Assembly: GCF_022965755.1 (NCBI RefSeq)
Contig: NZ_CP095187.1
Span: forward strand, 186,001-250,000
Length of the DNA: 64,000 bases
Source: Pseudoxanthomonas sp. F37
GTDB taxonomy: Bacteria; Pseudomonadota; Gammaproteobacteria; Xanthomonadales; Xanthomonadaceae
Direction: 5' to 3'
Below, piece after piece: positions 52,054-61,985 of the stretch (the first letter of the stretch is position 1; the number at the start of each line of letters is the position of its first letter). The notes under the pieces were generated by a model that worked only from the letters and a program-made list of their open reading frames with translations, was not told the DNA's origin and made no database searches. Made by a program: the position numbers and the translations under genes.

Positions 52054-54041
52054 CCCGGGCGCGCATGCTCGCGGGCGCGGTCATGGCGCTGGCGCTGTCG
52101 CATGCCTGCATGGGCGCGGCTGCACAGGAGGGGGCCTCCGCCACTCTGCTCCACCCGATGTTCCAGGACCACGCCGTGCTGCAGCGCGACCAGCCCATCG
52201 GGCTATCGGGCGAAGCCGGTCCCGGAGACGTCGTGTCTGTCGCCCTGGGGCCGCAGAAGACCGAAGTGCGCGCCGGTGCCGATGGCAGGTGGCGCGCCAT
52301 CCTGCGGCCCATGCCGGCCGGCGGTCCCCATGCGCTGGTGGTGCGGGCAGGAACGGCCACGCAGGTCGTGCGCGATGTGCAGATGGGCGACGTATGGCTG
52401 TGTTCGGGGCAGTCGAACATGGAGCTGCCGGTCTGGCGGGCGCTGGATGCGAACAGCGAGATCGCTTCGGCCGCGCATCCGCGCATCCGCCTGTTCACGG
52501 TACCGCAGGCCAGCGCGGTGACGCCGCAGGCGCAGTTCGGCGGCCCGGTGCGGTGGCAGCCCGCCACACCGGACAGCGTGCGCGACTTCTCCGCGGCCTG
52601 CTTCTACTTCGCGCGTGAACTGCAGAAGACGGTCGACGTGCCGATGGGACTGATCCAGGCCGCCTGGGGCGGTTCCCGGATCGAAGCCTGGACCAGCGCC
52701 GCCGCCCTGCGTGCCGGAGGCGGCAGCGACGAAGCGCTGGACGTGCTTGCGCTGTACGCCACCGACACCCCCGCGGCGCTCACGCGGTGGGGACACCATT
52801 GGGAACACTGGTGGACCACACGCCAGGGCGCCACGCCGGGCGACATGCCCTGGCGCGCGGATGCCCCCGATACCGGCTGGCGCACGGCGCCTGCCGCGCT
52901 CGGCGCGTGGGAACAGTGGGGCGTACCCGCGCTGGCCGGCTACAACGGCATGATGTGGTATCGCACCCAGGTGACGTTGACGGCGGCGCAGGCGGCACGC
53001 GCGGCCACGCTGGAACTCGGGCCGGCCGACGAAACGGACATGACCTGGGTGAACGGCATGGCCGTCGGCAGCCGCTACGGAGCAGGCGAACCGCGCCGTT
53101 ATCCGCTGCCGCGGGGGGTGTTGAAGGCGGGCACCAACACGGTGGTGGTCAATGTGCTGGACACCTACCGTGATGGAGGACTCGCCGGCCCGGCCCGCGC
53201 GCATGCGCTGACGTTCGACGATGGCACGCGCGTGGTGCTGGACAGGGGCTGGCGCTACCGTCAGGCCGCGGGCGCCGATGAGCCGCCCCGGGCGCCATGG
53301 CAGGCCGCGGCAGGCCTGTCGACGCTGTACAACGGCATGATCGCGCCGCTGGGCGACTACGCGCTGCGCGGCATGCTGTGGTACCAGGGCGAGTCCAATA
53401 CCGGCGACGGCGCTGCCTACGCCGCGCGGCTGCGCCTGCTGCGCGACGACTGGCGCGCCCGCTTCGGCGCGCAGGTGCCCTGGCTGGTGGTGCAGCTGGC
53501 CGGCTATGGCATGCCGCCTTCGGCCCCGGTGGAAAGCGGCTGGGCGCAGCTGCGCGAGGCGCAGCGGCGGGTCGTCGCGGAGGACCCGCGCTCCGGGCTG
53601 GCGGTCGCCATCGACATCGGCGATGCCTACGACATCCATCCGCCGAACAAGCAGGAGCTCGGTCGCCGCCTGGCGCGCGTGGCACGCCATGTGGTCTACG
53701 GCGAGCGCGGGCTTGCCCCCTCCGGTCCGGTCGCGCGTTCCGCATCGCGCATGCCGGACGGCGGCCTGAGGGTTGCCTTCGACGATGTCGACGGCGCCCT
53801 GGTGGCCACCGGCGCGAACGGCCCCATCGGCTTCGAACTCTGCGATGCGGCGCATCGCTGCGACTACGCGGATGTCGTGCTCGACGGACGGCATGTGGTG
53901 CTGCGTGGCAAGCGTGCCGCCGACGCCACGCGCGTGCGCTACTGCTGGGCGGATGGCCCGGTGTGCACGCTGCGCGATGGCACCGGATTGCCGGCCGGTC
54001 CGTTCGAACTTTCCCTCCCTGCTGCCGAGGTGCCCCGATGA
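52050..54041 (+). CDS. Sialate O-acetylesterase-family acetyl-xylan esterase (SGNH fold)
   Basis: 663 residues starting in the ATGA overlap with GH67. Signal peptide ends ACMGAAAQ. The SGNH blocks are visible: VWLCSGQSNMELPV with the nucleophile Ser near 122, MLWYQGESNTGDGA near 445, and the Asp-His pair in DIHPPNK near 528-530. A jelly-roll carbohydrate-binding-like domain is inserted (about 280-400, YRTQVTLTAAQAARAATLEL). In this setting it most likely removes acetyl groups from xylo-oligosaccharides in the periplasm; sialic acid is unlikely as substrate because no related genes are present. Confidence 0.9.
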   Translation: MTRARMLAGAVMALALSHACMGAAAQEGASATLLHPMFQDHAVLQRDQPIGLSGEAGPGDVVSVALGPQKTEVRAGADGRWRAILRPMPAGGPHALVVRAGTATQVVRDVQMGDVWLCSGQSNMELPVWRALDANSEIASAAHPRIRLFTVPQASAVTPQAQFGGPVRWQPATPDSVRDFSAACFYFARELQKTVDVPMGLIQAAWGGSRIEAWTSAAALRAGGGSDEALDVLALYATDTPAALTRWGHHWEHWWTTRQGATPGDMPWRADAPDTGWRTAPAALGAWEQWGVPALAGYNGMMWYRTQVTLTAAQAARAATLELGPADETDMTWVNGMAVGSRYGAGEPRRYPLPRGVLKAGTNTVVVNVLDTYRDGGLAGPARAHALTFDDGTRVVLDRGWRYRQAAGADEPPRAPWQAAAGLSTLYNGMIAPLGDYALRGMLWYQGESNTGDGAAYAARLRLLRDDWRARFGAQVPWLVVQLAGYGMPPSAPVESGWAQLREAQRRVVAEDPRSGLAVAIDIGDAYDIHPPNKQELGRRLARVARHVVYGERGLAPSGPVARSASRMPDGGLRVAFDDVDGALVATGANGPIGFELCDAAHRCDYADVVLDGRHVVLRGKRAADATRVRYCWADGPVCTLRDGTGLPAGPFELSLPAAEVPR

Positions 54042-55804
54042 CGCCGTACTCCCTGCGCACGCACGAACCCCGTCACCGCAAGGCCGCCGTGGGCCGCGCG
54101 CAGCGCTGGCTCGCGCGCGGCATCGCGGGCCTGGCCCTGCTGCTGCTCGCCGTGGCGGTGGACGCAAAGCCGCCGCAGCCCGCGCCGCCGGTCTATTTCG
54201 ACTGGTTCGAATACAGCGGGCGCGATGCCGCGTTCGAAGCGCCGCTGCCGGCCGGCCATTACCGCAATCCGGTGCTGGCCGGCTTCCACGCCGATCCCAG
54301 CATCGTTGCCGCCAACGGCAGGTTCTACCTGGTCAATTCCAGTTTCACCTACTTCCCCGGCATTCCCGTGTTCGAGAGCACGGACCTGGTGCACTGGAAG
54401 CAGATCGGCAACGTCATCGACCGCCCCACGCAACTGGACTTCGATGGCCTGAGCGTGTCGCGCGGCATCTTCGCGCCGACCATCGAGTTCCACGACGGCA
54501 CGTTCTACGTGGTCACCACGGCGACCGACAGCGGCGGCAACTTCATCGCCACCGCGCGCGACCCGGCCGGTCCGTGGTCGGACCCGCACTGGCTGCCGAC
54601 CATCGGTGGCATCGACCCGTCGCTGTTCTTCGACGACGACGGCAAGGTCTATCTGCTCAACAACGACGAGCCGCCCGGACCGGCGCGCTACGACGGTCAC
54701 CGCGCCATCTGGATGCAGCAGATCGACCTGGCGCGCTTGCAGCCCGTCGGTCCGCGCAAGGTGCTGATCGACGGCGGCGTGGAGCCGGAGAAGAATCCCA
54801 TCTGGATCGAAGGCCCGCACATCTACAAGCGCGACGGCTGGTACTACCTGTCCGATGCCGAAGGCGGCACGGGCCCGCAGCACTCGCAGGTGGTGCTGCG
54901 CAGCCGCGAGGTCTGGGGGCCTTACGTGCCCTATGCGGGCAACCCCATCCTGACCCAGCGCGACCTGCCCGCGGACCGTCCGCTGCCGATCACCAACGCC
55001 GGCCATGCCGACCTGGTGGAGGGGCCGGACGGTTCATGGTGGGCGGTGTTCCTGGCCAGCCGCAACTACCAGCAGCGCCACTACAACACCGGGCGCGAGA
55101 CGTATCTGCTGCCGGTGCAATGGCGCGACGGCTGGCCGGAGATCCTGCCGGCGGGCCAGACCATTCCCTACGTGGCGAAGGCGCCGTCGTGGATGCGCGG
55201 TGAGGCCAGGCAGGCCCCGTCCACCGGCAACTTCGTGCATCGCGACGAATTCGACGGTCCCGCGCTGGCATCGGAATGGCTGCGGGTGCGGGTGCCGAAG
55301 CAGGCGTGGGCCGACCTGGCCGCGCGTCCCGGTGCGCTGGCGGTGCATCCGCTGAGCGAAGGCCTGGAGACGCTGCGCAACCCGGCGTTCCTCGGCCGGC
55401 GCCAGCAGCACCTGCGCTTCGAGGCCAGCATGGCGATGACGAGGCCCGCAGCGGGTGTGGCGGCGGGCATGGCGGCGTTCCAGAGCGAGGCGTACTGGTA
55501 CTTCCTCGGCGTGCGCAATGCCGATGGCGGCCGCATGACGGTATTCCTGGAGGGGCGCGACGGCAGCGGCAGCACGCGCACCCTGGCCACGCGCGATGTC
55601 GATGCGACCGAGGCGCTGCGCCTGAAGATCGAAGGGAATGAAGGCGACTACGCGTTCGCGTTCGACCTCGGCGATGGGCGTGGCTGGCAGGTGCTCGCCG
55701 GCCAGGTCGACGGCACCGTGCTGAGTACCGACCGTGCCGGCGGCTTCGTCGGCGCCCTGCTGGGACCGTTCGCGCGCGACGAGCGCGCTTGGAGGAACGA
55801 ATGA
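54038..55804 (+). CDS. GH43 beta-xylosidase/alpha-L-arabinofuranosidase, secreted
   Basis: 588 residues from ATG 54038 in an ATGA overlap with the esterase gene. A hydrophobic N-terminal segment (GIAGLALLLLAVAVDA, about 31-46) acts as signal peptide or anchor. The five-blade propeller residues are the base Asp in FHADPSIVA near 86, the pKa-tuning Asp in GGIDPSLFFDDDG near 193, and the acid Glu in WIEGPHIYKRDG near 258. A C-terminal beta-sandwich (about 395-585, HRDEFDGPALASEW) matches the GH43 accessory domain. It probably trims xylose or arabinose from oligosaccharides in the periplasm. Confidence 0.92.
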   Translation: MTPYSLRTHEPRHRKAAVGRAQRWLARGIAGLALLLLAVAVDAKPPQPAPPVYFDWFEYSGRDAAFEAPLPAGHYRNPVLAGFHADPSIVAANGRFYLVNSSFTYFPGIPVFESTDLVHWKQIGNVIDRPTQLDFDGLSVSRGIFAPTIEFHDGTFYVVTTATDSGGNFIATARDPAGPWSDPHWLPTIGGIDPSLFFDDDGKVYLLNNDEPPGPARYDGHRAIWMQQIDLARLQPVGPRKVLIDGGVEPEKNPIWIEGPHIYKRDGWYYLSDAEGGTGPQHSQVVLRSREVWGPYVPYAGNPILTQRDLPADRPLPITNAGHADLVEGPDGSWWAVFLASRNYQQRHYNTGRETYLLPVQWRDGWPEILPAGQTIPYVAKAPSWMRGEARQAPSTGNFVHRDEFDGPALASEWLRVRVPKQAWADLAARPGALAVHPLSEGLETLRNPAFLGRRQQHLRFEASMAMTRPAAGVAAGMAAFQSEAYWYFLGVRNADGGRMTVFLEGRDGSGSTRTLATRDVDATEALRLKIEGNEGDYAFAFDLGDGRGWQVLAGQVDGTVLSTDRAGGFVGALLGPFARDERAWRNE

Positions 55805-58506
55805 TGAAGACCCCGACCCTGTCCGTTCCCGCCGCCCGCCGCACCGCACCCGGTCTGTGCGCGCTCGCGCTGTATGCCGCCGCGCTGTTCGCACCGGCCG
55901 TGCAGGCAGCGGAGGAGAAACCGTGGCTGGATACCTCGCGCAGCTTCCAGGCGCGCGCGGCGTCGCTGGTCGCGCAGATGACGCTGGAGGAAAAGGCCGC
56001 GCAGATGCAGAACGCCGCGCCGGCCATCGAGCGCCTGGGCGTGCCCGCCTACGACTGGTGGAACGAGGCGCTGCACGGCGTGGCGCGCGCCGGCCAGGCG
56101 ACGGTGTTCCCGCAGGCCATCGGACTGGCGGCCACCTTCGACGTGCCGCTGATGGGCGAAGTGGCCACCACCATCAGCGACGAAGCGCGCGCCAAGCACC
56201 ACCAGGCCGTCCGCGACGGGCAGCATGGGCGCTACCAGGGCCTGACCTTCTGGTCGCCGAACATCAACATCTTCCGCGATCCGCGCTGGGGCCGCGGACA
56301 GGAAACCTACGGCGAAGATCCCTACCTCACCGCGCGCATGGGCGTGGCCTTCGTGCGCGGCCTGCAGGGCGACGATCCGGTGTACCGCAAGCTGGACGCC
56401 ACCGCCAAGCACCTGGCCGTCCACAGCGGCCCGGAAGCCGACCGCCACCATTTCGACGCGCGCCCCAGCAAGCGCGACCTGTACGACACCTACCTGCCGG
56501 CGTTCGAAGCGCTGGTGAAGGAGGGCCAGGTGGATGCGGTGATGGGCGCCTACAACCGCGTCTACGGCGAGTCCGCCAGCGCCAGCAGGTTCCTGCTGCG
56601 CGACGTGCTGCGCCGCGACTGGGGTTTCGAGGGCTATGTTGTCTCGGACTGCTGGGCCATCGTCGATGTGTGGAAGCACCACAAGATCGTCGCCACCCGC
56701 GAAGCCGCCGCCGCCCTGGCGGTGAAGAACGGCACCGAGCTGGAATGCGGCGAGGAGTATTCCACCCTGCCTGCGGCCGTGCGCCAGGGTCTGATCAGCG
56801 AGGCCGAGATCGACGACGCGGTGACGCGCCTGTTCGCCGCGCGGATGCGGCTGGGCATGTTCGATCCGCCCGAGCGCGTGCGCTGGGCCCGGATTCCCTA
56901 CTCGGTGAACCAGGCGCCGGCGCACGACGCATTGGCGCTGAAGGCGGCACGCGAGTCGCTGGTGCTGCTGAAGAACGATGGCATCCTGCCGTTGTCGCGC
57001 GAGCTGAAGCGCATCGCCGTGGTCGGTCCGACCGCCGACGACACCATGGCGCTGCTCGGCAACTACTTCGGCACGCCGGCCGCGCCGGTCACGCTGCTGC
57101 AGGGCATCCGCGAGGCCGCGAAGGGCGTCGAGGTGACGTATGCGCGCGGCGTGGACCTGGTGGAAGGGCGCGACGATCCCGCGGCCACGCCGCTGATCGA
57201 GGCGGCCTACCTGCGGCCGTCCTCCGATTCTCCCGAGCGCGGTTTGCGCGGCGAATACTTCCGCACGCAGGATCTGTCCGGATCGCCCGCGCTGGTGCGC
57301 ACCGACGCGCAGATCGGCTTCCGCTGGGACCGCGGCTCGCCGACCGACAACCTGCAGGCGCGCGGCGAGGCGGGGCCGGGGCAGGGCGTGCCGAACGATG
57401 GCTTCAGCATCCGCTGGAGCGGCCAGTTGCTGCCGCCGGTGTCGGGGCGTTACCGCATCGAAGCCGCGGCGGACGACGGCTTCCGCCTGTACGTGGACGG
57501 CAGGCGCGTGCTCGACCACTGGACCAACAGCGACCGCCTGCGCAGCGATGGCGTGGAGCTGGACCTGCAGGCCGGGCGCGCCTACGACCTGCGGCTGGAG
57601 TATTACGACGCCGAACGCGATGCCGGCGTGCGCCTGGCCTGGCGCATGCCCGGTGCGAAGCCGCCGTTCGAGGAGGCGCTGCAGATTGCCCGCGATGCGG
57701 ACGTGGTGGTGTTCGTCGGCGGCCTGACCGGCGATGTCGAAGGCGAGGAGATGACGGTCAACTATCCGGGCTTCGCCGGCGGCGACCGTACCGACCTGCG
57801 CCTCCCCGCCACGCAGCGCGCCCTGCTCGAGGCGCTGCATGCGACCGGCAAGCCGGTGGTGCTGGTGCTGACCGGCGGCTCGGCGCTGGCGGTGGACTGG
57901 GCGCAGGCCAACCTGCCGGCCATCCTGATGAGCTGGTATCCGGGCCAACGCGGTGGCACGGCCGTGGGCGAGGCATTGTTCGGCGACACCAATCCTGGCG
58001 GCCGCCTGCCGGTGACGTTCTACAAGGCCGACCAGGCGATGCCGGCGTTCGACGACTACACGATGGAAGGCCGCACCTACCGCTATTTCCGCGGCACGCC
58101 GTTGTACCCGTTCGGCCATGGCCTGTCGTACACGCGATTCGACTACCGCAACCTGCGCACCGGCGCGCGCGCGGTCGCACCGGACGGACGCCTGGAGGTC
58201 CAGGTGGAGGTGACCAACACGGGCAAGCGCGCCGGCGACGAAGTGGTGCAGCTGTACGTGCGCCCGCTGCAGGCCGCGCCCGGCGACGCGCAGCAGGAGC
58301 TGCGCGGCTTCCAGCGCGTCCACCTGGCGCCCGGGGAGCGGCGCACGCTGGCGTTCGAACTGGCGCCCGGCAGCGCATTGCGCCGCTACGACGAGGCCAG
58401 CGGCAGCTACCGGGTGAAGCCGGGGCGCTACGAAGTGCGCGTGGGCGGTTCCAGCGCCGACGCACGCGTCCGCGCCGTTTTCGAGGTGGAGGCGCGCCGT
58501 GAATGA
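55801..58506 (+). CDS. GH3 beta-xylosidase with inserted PA14 domain
   Basis: 901 residues from ATG 55801, overlapping the previous stop and preceded by GGAGGAACG. Signal peptide ends AALFAPAVQAAE. N-terminal barrel: MTLEEKAAQMQNAAPAIERL, YDWWNEALHGVARAG, DATAKHLAVHSGPEADRH, and the nucleophile Asp in YVVSDCWAIVDV near 284. A PA14-type domain is inserted in the second lobe (about 475-620, RGLRGEYFRTQDL, YRIEAAADDGFRLYVDG). A fibronectin-III-like end (VEVTNTGKRAGDEVVQLYV) closes the protein. This architecture is typical of secreted xylosidases in Xanthomonadaceae xylan loci. Confidence 0.93.
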   Translation: MMKTPTLSVPAARRTAPGLCALALYAAALFAPAVQAAEEKPWLDTSRSFQARAASLVAQMTLEEKAAQMQNAAPAIERLGVPAYDWWNEALHGVARAGQATVFPQAIGLAATFDVPLMGEVATTISDEARAKHHQAVRDGQHGRYQGLTFWSPNINIFRDPRWGRGQETYGEDPYLTARMGVAFVRGLQGDDPVYRKLDATAKHLAVHSGPEADRHHFDARPSKRDLYDTYLPAFEALVKEGQVDAVMGAYNRVYGESASASRFLLRDVLRRDWGFEGYVVSDCWAIVDVWKHHKIVATREAAAALAVKNGTELECGEEYSTLPAAVRQGLISEAEIDDAVTRLFAARMRLGMFDPPERVRWARIPYSVNQAPAHDALALKAARESLVLLKNDGILPLSRELKRIAVVGPTADDTMALLGNYFGTPAAPVTLLQGIREAAKGVEVTYARGVDLVEGRDDPAATPLIEAAYLRPSSDSPERGLRGEYFRTQDLSGSPALVRTDAQIGFRWDRGSPTDNLQARGEAGPGQGVPNDGFSIRWSGQLLPPVSGRYRIEAAADDGFRLYVDGRRVLDHWTNSDRLRSDGVELDLQAGRAYDLRLEYYDAERDAGVRLAWRMPGAKPPFEEALQIARDADVVVFVGGLTGDVEGEEMTVNYPGFAGGDRTDLRLPATQRALLEALHATGKPVVLVLTGGSALAVDWAQANLPAILMSWYPGQRGGTAVGEALFGDTNPGGRLPVTFYKADQAMPAFDDYTMEGRTYRYFRGTPLYPFGHGLSYTRFDYRNLRTGARAVAPDGRLEVQVEVTNTGKRAGDEVVQLYVRPLQAAPGDAQQELRGFQRVHLAPGERRTLAFELAPGSALRRYDEASGSYRVKPGRYEVRVGGSSADARVRAVFEVEARRE

Positions 58507-58565
58507 CGCGCGGCCCCTCCACGACCCGCAGGCCGTCCTCCACCGATATCCGGGAACACCGCCGC

Positions 58566-60050
58566 ATGGCCAGCACTGAACAATCCTTGTCGATCCGGGA
58601 AAAGGTCGGCTACAGCCTGGGCGACCTGGCGGCCAATCTGATCTTCCAGACGCTGATCACCTATCTGGCGTTCTTCTACACCGATGTCTACCGGCTGCCG
58701 GCGGCCACGGCCGCGACCATCATCTTCGTGGTGGGTCTGCTTGGCGCGTTCGTGTTCACGCCGATGATCGGCGTCCTGGCCGACCGCACCGCCACGCGCT
58801 GGGGCAAGTTCCGGCCGTGGATCCTGTGGACCGCGGTCCCCTTCGGCGTGCTGTCGCTGCTGGCCTTCAGCACCCCGGACTTCGGCGAGCGGGGCAAGAT
58901 CGCCTATGCGCTGGCGACCTACACCCTGCTGGTGCTGGTGTACGCGGCCAACAACCTGCCGTATTCCGCGCTCAGCGGCGTGCTGACCGGCAGCATGGCG
59001 CAGCGCAACAGCCTGTCGGCGTACCGGTTCGTGGCGGTGATGATCGCGCAGTTCATCATCCAGGTGCTGTTGATGCCGCTGGTGCTGATCCTGGGCGACG
59101 GCGACCGGGTGCAGGGCTTCGAGCGGGTGATGACGGTATTCGCCATCGTCGGCACGGCGTTCTTCCTGATCACGTTCCTGACCACGCGCGAGCGCGTGGT
59201 GCCGACGAAGGCGCAATCTTCCGGCGTGCTGCAGGACCTGTCGGACCTGCTGCGCAACCGGCCCTGGCAGGTGATGCTGCTGCTGACGGTGCTGGTGTTC
59301 ATGAACCTGGCCCTGAAGGGCGGCACGTACATCTACTACTTCCAGTACTACATGAGCGAGGCGGCACTGGCCTCGTTCCTCCAGGCGTCGGGGTTCAACG
59401 GCTTCGTCGCCGGCCTCAACGCCGCACTGACCGGCATGGGCCTGGCCGGCTTCCAGTGGCCCGAGGATCCGGCCACGTCCGCCTTCAGCCTGTTCAACGG
59501 CAGCGGCATCGTCTGCATGATCCTGGGTATCGGACTGTCGCGCGGGCTGGCCGACCGCTTCGGCAAGCGCGACGTGTTCGGCGGTGCGTTGTTCGCCTCC
59601 ACGCTGTTCCTGTTGGCGTTCTACGCTTTCCCGCCGACGGCGGTGGCCATGGTGTTCGGCGCCTTCATGCTGCACGGCTTCTGCTACGGCATCACCATTC
59701 CGCTGCTGTGGGCGATGACGGCCGACGTGGCCGACTACTCCGAGTGGAAGAACGACCGCCGTGCGACCGCGATCATCTTCTCGGCCATGCTTTGCGGCCT
59801 GAAGATCGGCCTGAGCGTCGGCGGCGCACTGGTCGCCGGCATCCTGGCGCACTACGGCTACCAGGCCGGCGCCGTGCAGCAGCCTGCGGCCGTCGTCGAC
59901 GGCATCCGCCTGACCGTGAGCCTCTACTGCTCGCTTCCGTTCCTGGTCGCGGTGGCGCTGCTTTTCCTCTACGAAATCGACAAGCGCATGGAGACGCGCA
60001 TCGAACACGAACTCGACCAGCGCCGCCGCACGGCCGCTGGCGCGGCGTGA
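58566..60050 (+). CDS. GPH-family glycoside:cation symporter (MFS), probable xylo-oligosaccharide importer
   Basis: 494 residues from ATG 58566. Twelve membrane helices are expected. GPH-family features are KVGYSLGDLAANLIFQ with the helix-1 Asp, GVLADRTATRWGKFRPWILW after helix 2, LVYAANNLPYSALSG, and LWAMTADVADYSEWKNDRRA near the end. It should carry xylosides such as xylobiose with Na+ or H+ into the cytoplasm, feeding the cytoplasmic GH43 encoded next. It starts 60 bp after the GH3 stop and remains in the same operon. Confidence 0.9.
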   Translation: MASTEQSLSIREKVGYSLGDLAANLIFQTLITYLAFFYTDVYRLPAATAATIIFVVGLLGAFVFTPMIGVLADRTATRWGKFRPWILWTAVPFGVLSLLAFSTPDFGERGKIAYALATYTLLVLVYAANNLPYSALSGVLTGSMAQRNSLSAYRFVAVMIAQFIIQVLLMPLVLILGDGDRVQGFERVMTVFAIVGTAFFLITFLTTRERVVPTKAQSSGVLQDLSDLLRNRPWQVMLLLTVLVFMNLALKGGTYIYYFQYYMSEAALASFLQASGFNGFVAGLNAALTGMGLAGFQWPEDPATSAFSLFNGSGIVCMILGIGLSRGLADRFGKRDVFGGALFASTLFLLAFYAFPPTAVAMVFGAFMLHGFCYGITIPLLWAMTADVADYSEWKNDRRATAIIFSAMLCGLKIGLSVGGALVAGILAHYGYQAGAVQQPAAVVDGIRLTVSLYCSLPFLVAVALLFLYEIDKRMETRIEHELDQRRRTAAGAA

Positions 60051-60067
60051 TGCCAGGACCCCTGCCC

Positions 60068-61105
60068 ATGACCGATATCGCATCCCACGAAGCATCCCCC
60101 GTGCACGACAGCGAACTCGCACACCTGGCGGACCGCGCCATCTCCCGCCCGCTGGTCACCCACATCTACACGGCCGATCCCTCGGCGCATGTGTTCGACG
60201 GCCGGCTCTATATCTATCCCTCGCACGACATCGATGCGGGCGCGCCGTTCGACGATGAGGGCGGGCACTTCGGCATGCAGGACTACCACGTGTTGAGGAT
60301 GGACTCGCCCGACGGCGAGGCGACCGACTGCGGCCTGGCCCTGCACGTGCGCGACGTGCCCTGGGCCGAGAAGCAGATGTGGGCGCCGGACGCCGCGTGC
60401 CGGGACGGCCGCTACTACCTGTACTTCCCCGCCAAGGACGGCGGCGGCCTGTTCCGCATCGGCGTGGCCATCGCCGATCGTCCGGAAGGGCCGTTCACCG
60501 CCGAACCGGCGCCGATCGAGGGTGCCTACTCGATCGACCCGGCCGTGTTCGAGGACGACGACGGGGCGCACTACCTGTATTTCGGCGGCATCTGGGGCGG
60601 CCAGCTGCAGAAGTACCGCGACAACCGCTACGACGCGGCGCATGAGGAGCCCACCGGCGATGCGCCCGCGCTCGGTCCGCGCGTGGCCCGGCTGGACGAG
60701 GGCATGACCGCGCTGGCCGAGCCGACGCGCGAAGTGACGATCCTGGACGGGCACGGCAACCCGTTGCGCGCCGACGACCATGCCCGCCGGTTCTTCGAGG
60801 GGCCATGGGTGCACAAGCACGCGGGCAGGTACTACCTGTCGTACTCCACCGGCAATACGCACCTGTTGTGCTATGCCGTCAGCGAGAGCCCTTACGGCCC
60901 GTTCACCTATGAAGGCGTGATCCTGACGCCGGTGGTGGGCTGGACCACCCATCATTCGATCTGCGAATTCGAGGGCCAGTGGTATCTGTTCTACCACGAC
61001 GCCCTGCTGTCGGGCGGCGTGACGCACCTGCGTACCACCAAGTGCACGCCTCTGCACCACCAGGCCGACGGGCGCATCCGCACCATCGATCCCTATGGGG
61101 GCTGA
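60068..61105 (+). CDS. GH43 glycosidase, cytoplasmic (xylosidase/arabinofuranosidase)
   Basis: 345 residues from ATG 60068 (AGGA 9 nt upstream); an ATG at 60050 in a TGATG overlap with the transporter gene would add six residues. No signal peptide, so cytoplasmic. GH43 residues: the base Asp in YTADPSAHVFDG near 37, the middle Asp in YSIDPAVFEDDDG near 158, and the acid Glu in FFEGPWVHKHAGRYYL near 246. It would split short xylo- or arabinoxylo-oligosaccharides delivered by the symporter next door. Confidence 0.9.
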   Translation: MTDIASHEASPVHDSELAHLADRAISRPLVTHIYTADPSAHVFDGRLYIYPSHDIDAGAPFDDEGGHFGMQDYHVLRMDSPDGEATDCGLALHVRDVPWAEKQMWAPDAACRDGRYYLYFPAKDGGGLFRIGVAIADRPEGPFTAEPAPIEGAYSIDPAVFEDDDGAHYLYFGGIWGGQLQKYRDNRYDAAHEEPTGDAPALGPRVARLDEGMTALAEPTREVTILDGHGNPLRADDHARRFFEGPWVHKHAGRYYLSYSTGNTHLLCYAVSESPYGPFTYEGVILTPVVGWTTHHSICEFEGQWYLFYHDALLSGGVTHLRTTKCTPLHHQADGRIRTIDPYGG

Positions 61106-61946
61106 TCTCCCTCGCGCCGCACGGGACGACGCGCTGGCGCCGATGCCGCCGGGACCGCTGCACTGGCTGCGTCGCGGTCCGCTGGAGGTGGCGCTGGCGC
61201 CGGCGGCGGGAGGCCGCCTGGCGCAGATCCGGTTTGCCGGCACGGACTGGCTGGTGGGTCCGGAGGAGGGCCGGGACGCGACCATCGCGTGGGGGTGTTA
61301 CCCGATGGTGCCGTGGGCCGGCCGCGTGCGCGGGGGGCGCTTCGACTTCGACGGGCATGCGCATGCATTGCCGGTGAACTTCGGGGCGCATGCGATCCAT
61401 GGCGTCGGCTTCTCCCGGTCCTGGCAGGTCGACGCGCACGATCCGCACGGCGCCAGGCTGTCGCTGGCGCTCCCCCGCGACCGGTACTGGCCCTTCGGCG
61501 GCAGCGCGCATCAATCGGTGACGTTGGGCGAAGACAACGCGCTGCGCCTGGTGTTGTCCGTGCAGGCGGCCGATCGGGCGATGCCCGCGGCGCTGGGCTG
61601 GCATCCGTGGTTCCGCAAGCCCGACCGACTGGTGTTCACGCCTGCTGCGATGTATCCGCGCGATGCCGATGGCATCGCCACGCTGCCGCGGGTCCCGCCC
61701 GCGCCGGGACCGTGGGACGACTGCTTTCTCGCGGGCGGGGCCATCTCGCTCCAGCGGGGCCCACAGCGCCTCGATCTGCAGGCCGATGTCTCGCACTGGG
61801 TGGTCTACGACGCCGCCGCGCATGCGACCTGCGTGGAGCCGCAGACCGGGCCGCCCGACGCGTTCAACCTGGCGCCGCAACGTCTGGCGCCGGGCCAGCG
61901 GCTGCAGCTGACGTTCGATCTGGTCTGGGATTCCACTGGCGGCTGA
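61095..61946 (+). CDS. Aldose 1-epimerase
   Basis: 283 residues from ATG 61095, overlapping the GH43 stop by 11 nt. It interconverts alpha and beta anomers of free sugars. Family residues: NFGAHAIHGVGF with the first catalytic His near 99, LGWHPWFRK with the second near 173, and the base Glu in TCVEPQTGPPDAF near 248. No signal peptide. In this operon it most likely supplies the anomer of xylose used by xylose isomerase. Length is slightly short but normal for the GalM-like subgroup. Confidence 0.9.
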   Translation: MGADLPRAARDDALAPMPPGPLHWLRRGPLEVALAPAAGGRLAQIRFAGTDWLVGPEEGRDATIAWGCYPMVPWAGRVRGGRFDFDGHAHALPVNFGAHAIHGVGFSRSWQVDAHDPHGARLSLALPRDRYWPFGGSAHQSVTLGEDNALRLVLSVQAADRAMPAALGWHPWFRKPDRLVFTPAAMYPRDADGIATLPRVPPAPGPWDDCFLAGGAISLQRGPQRLDLQADVSHWVVYDAAAHATCVEPQTGPPDAFNLAPQRLAPGQRLQLTFDLVWDSTGG

Positions 61947-61985
61947 GTACCGCCATCGCATCCGCCGCTCTCACGGAGCATCTGC

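Noticed and set aside
52050..54041. Sialic-acid catabolism role for the sialate O-acetylesterase-like gene
   Set aside because: No sialidase, lyase or N-acetylmannosamine genes are present; the operon partners all act on xylan.
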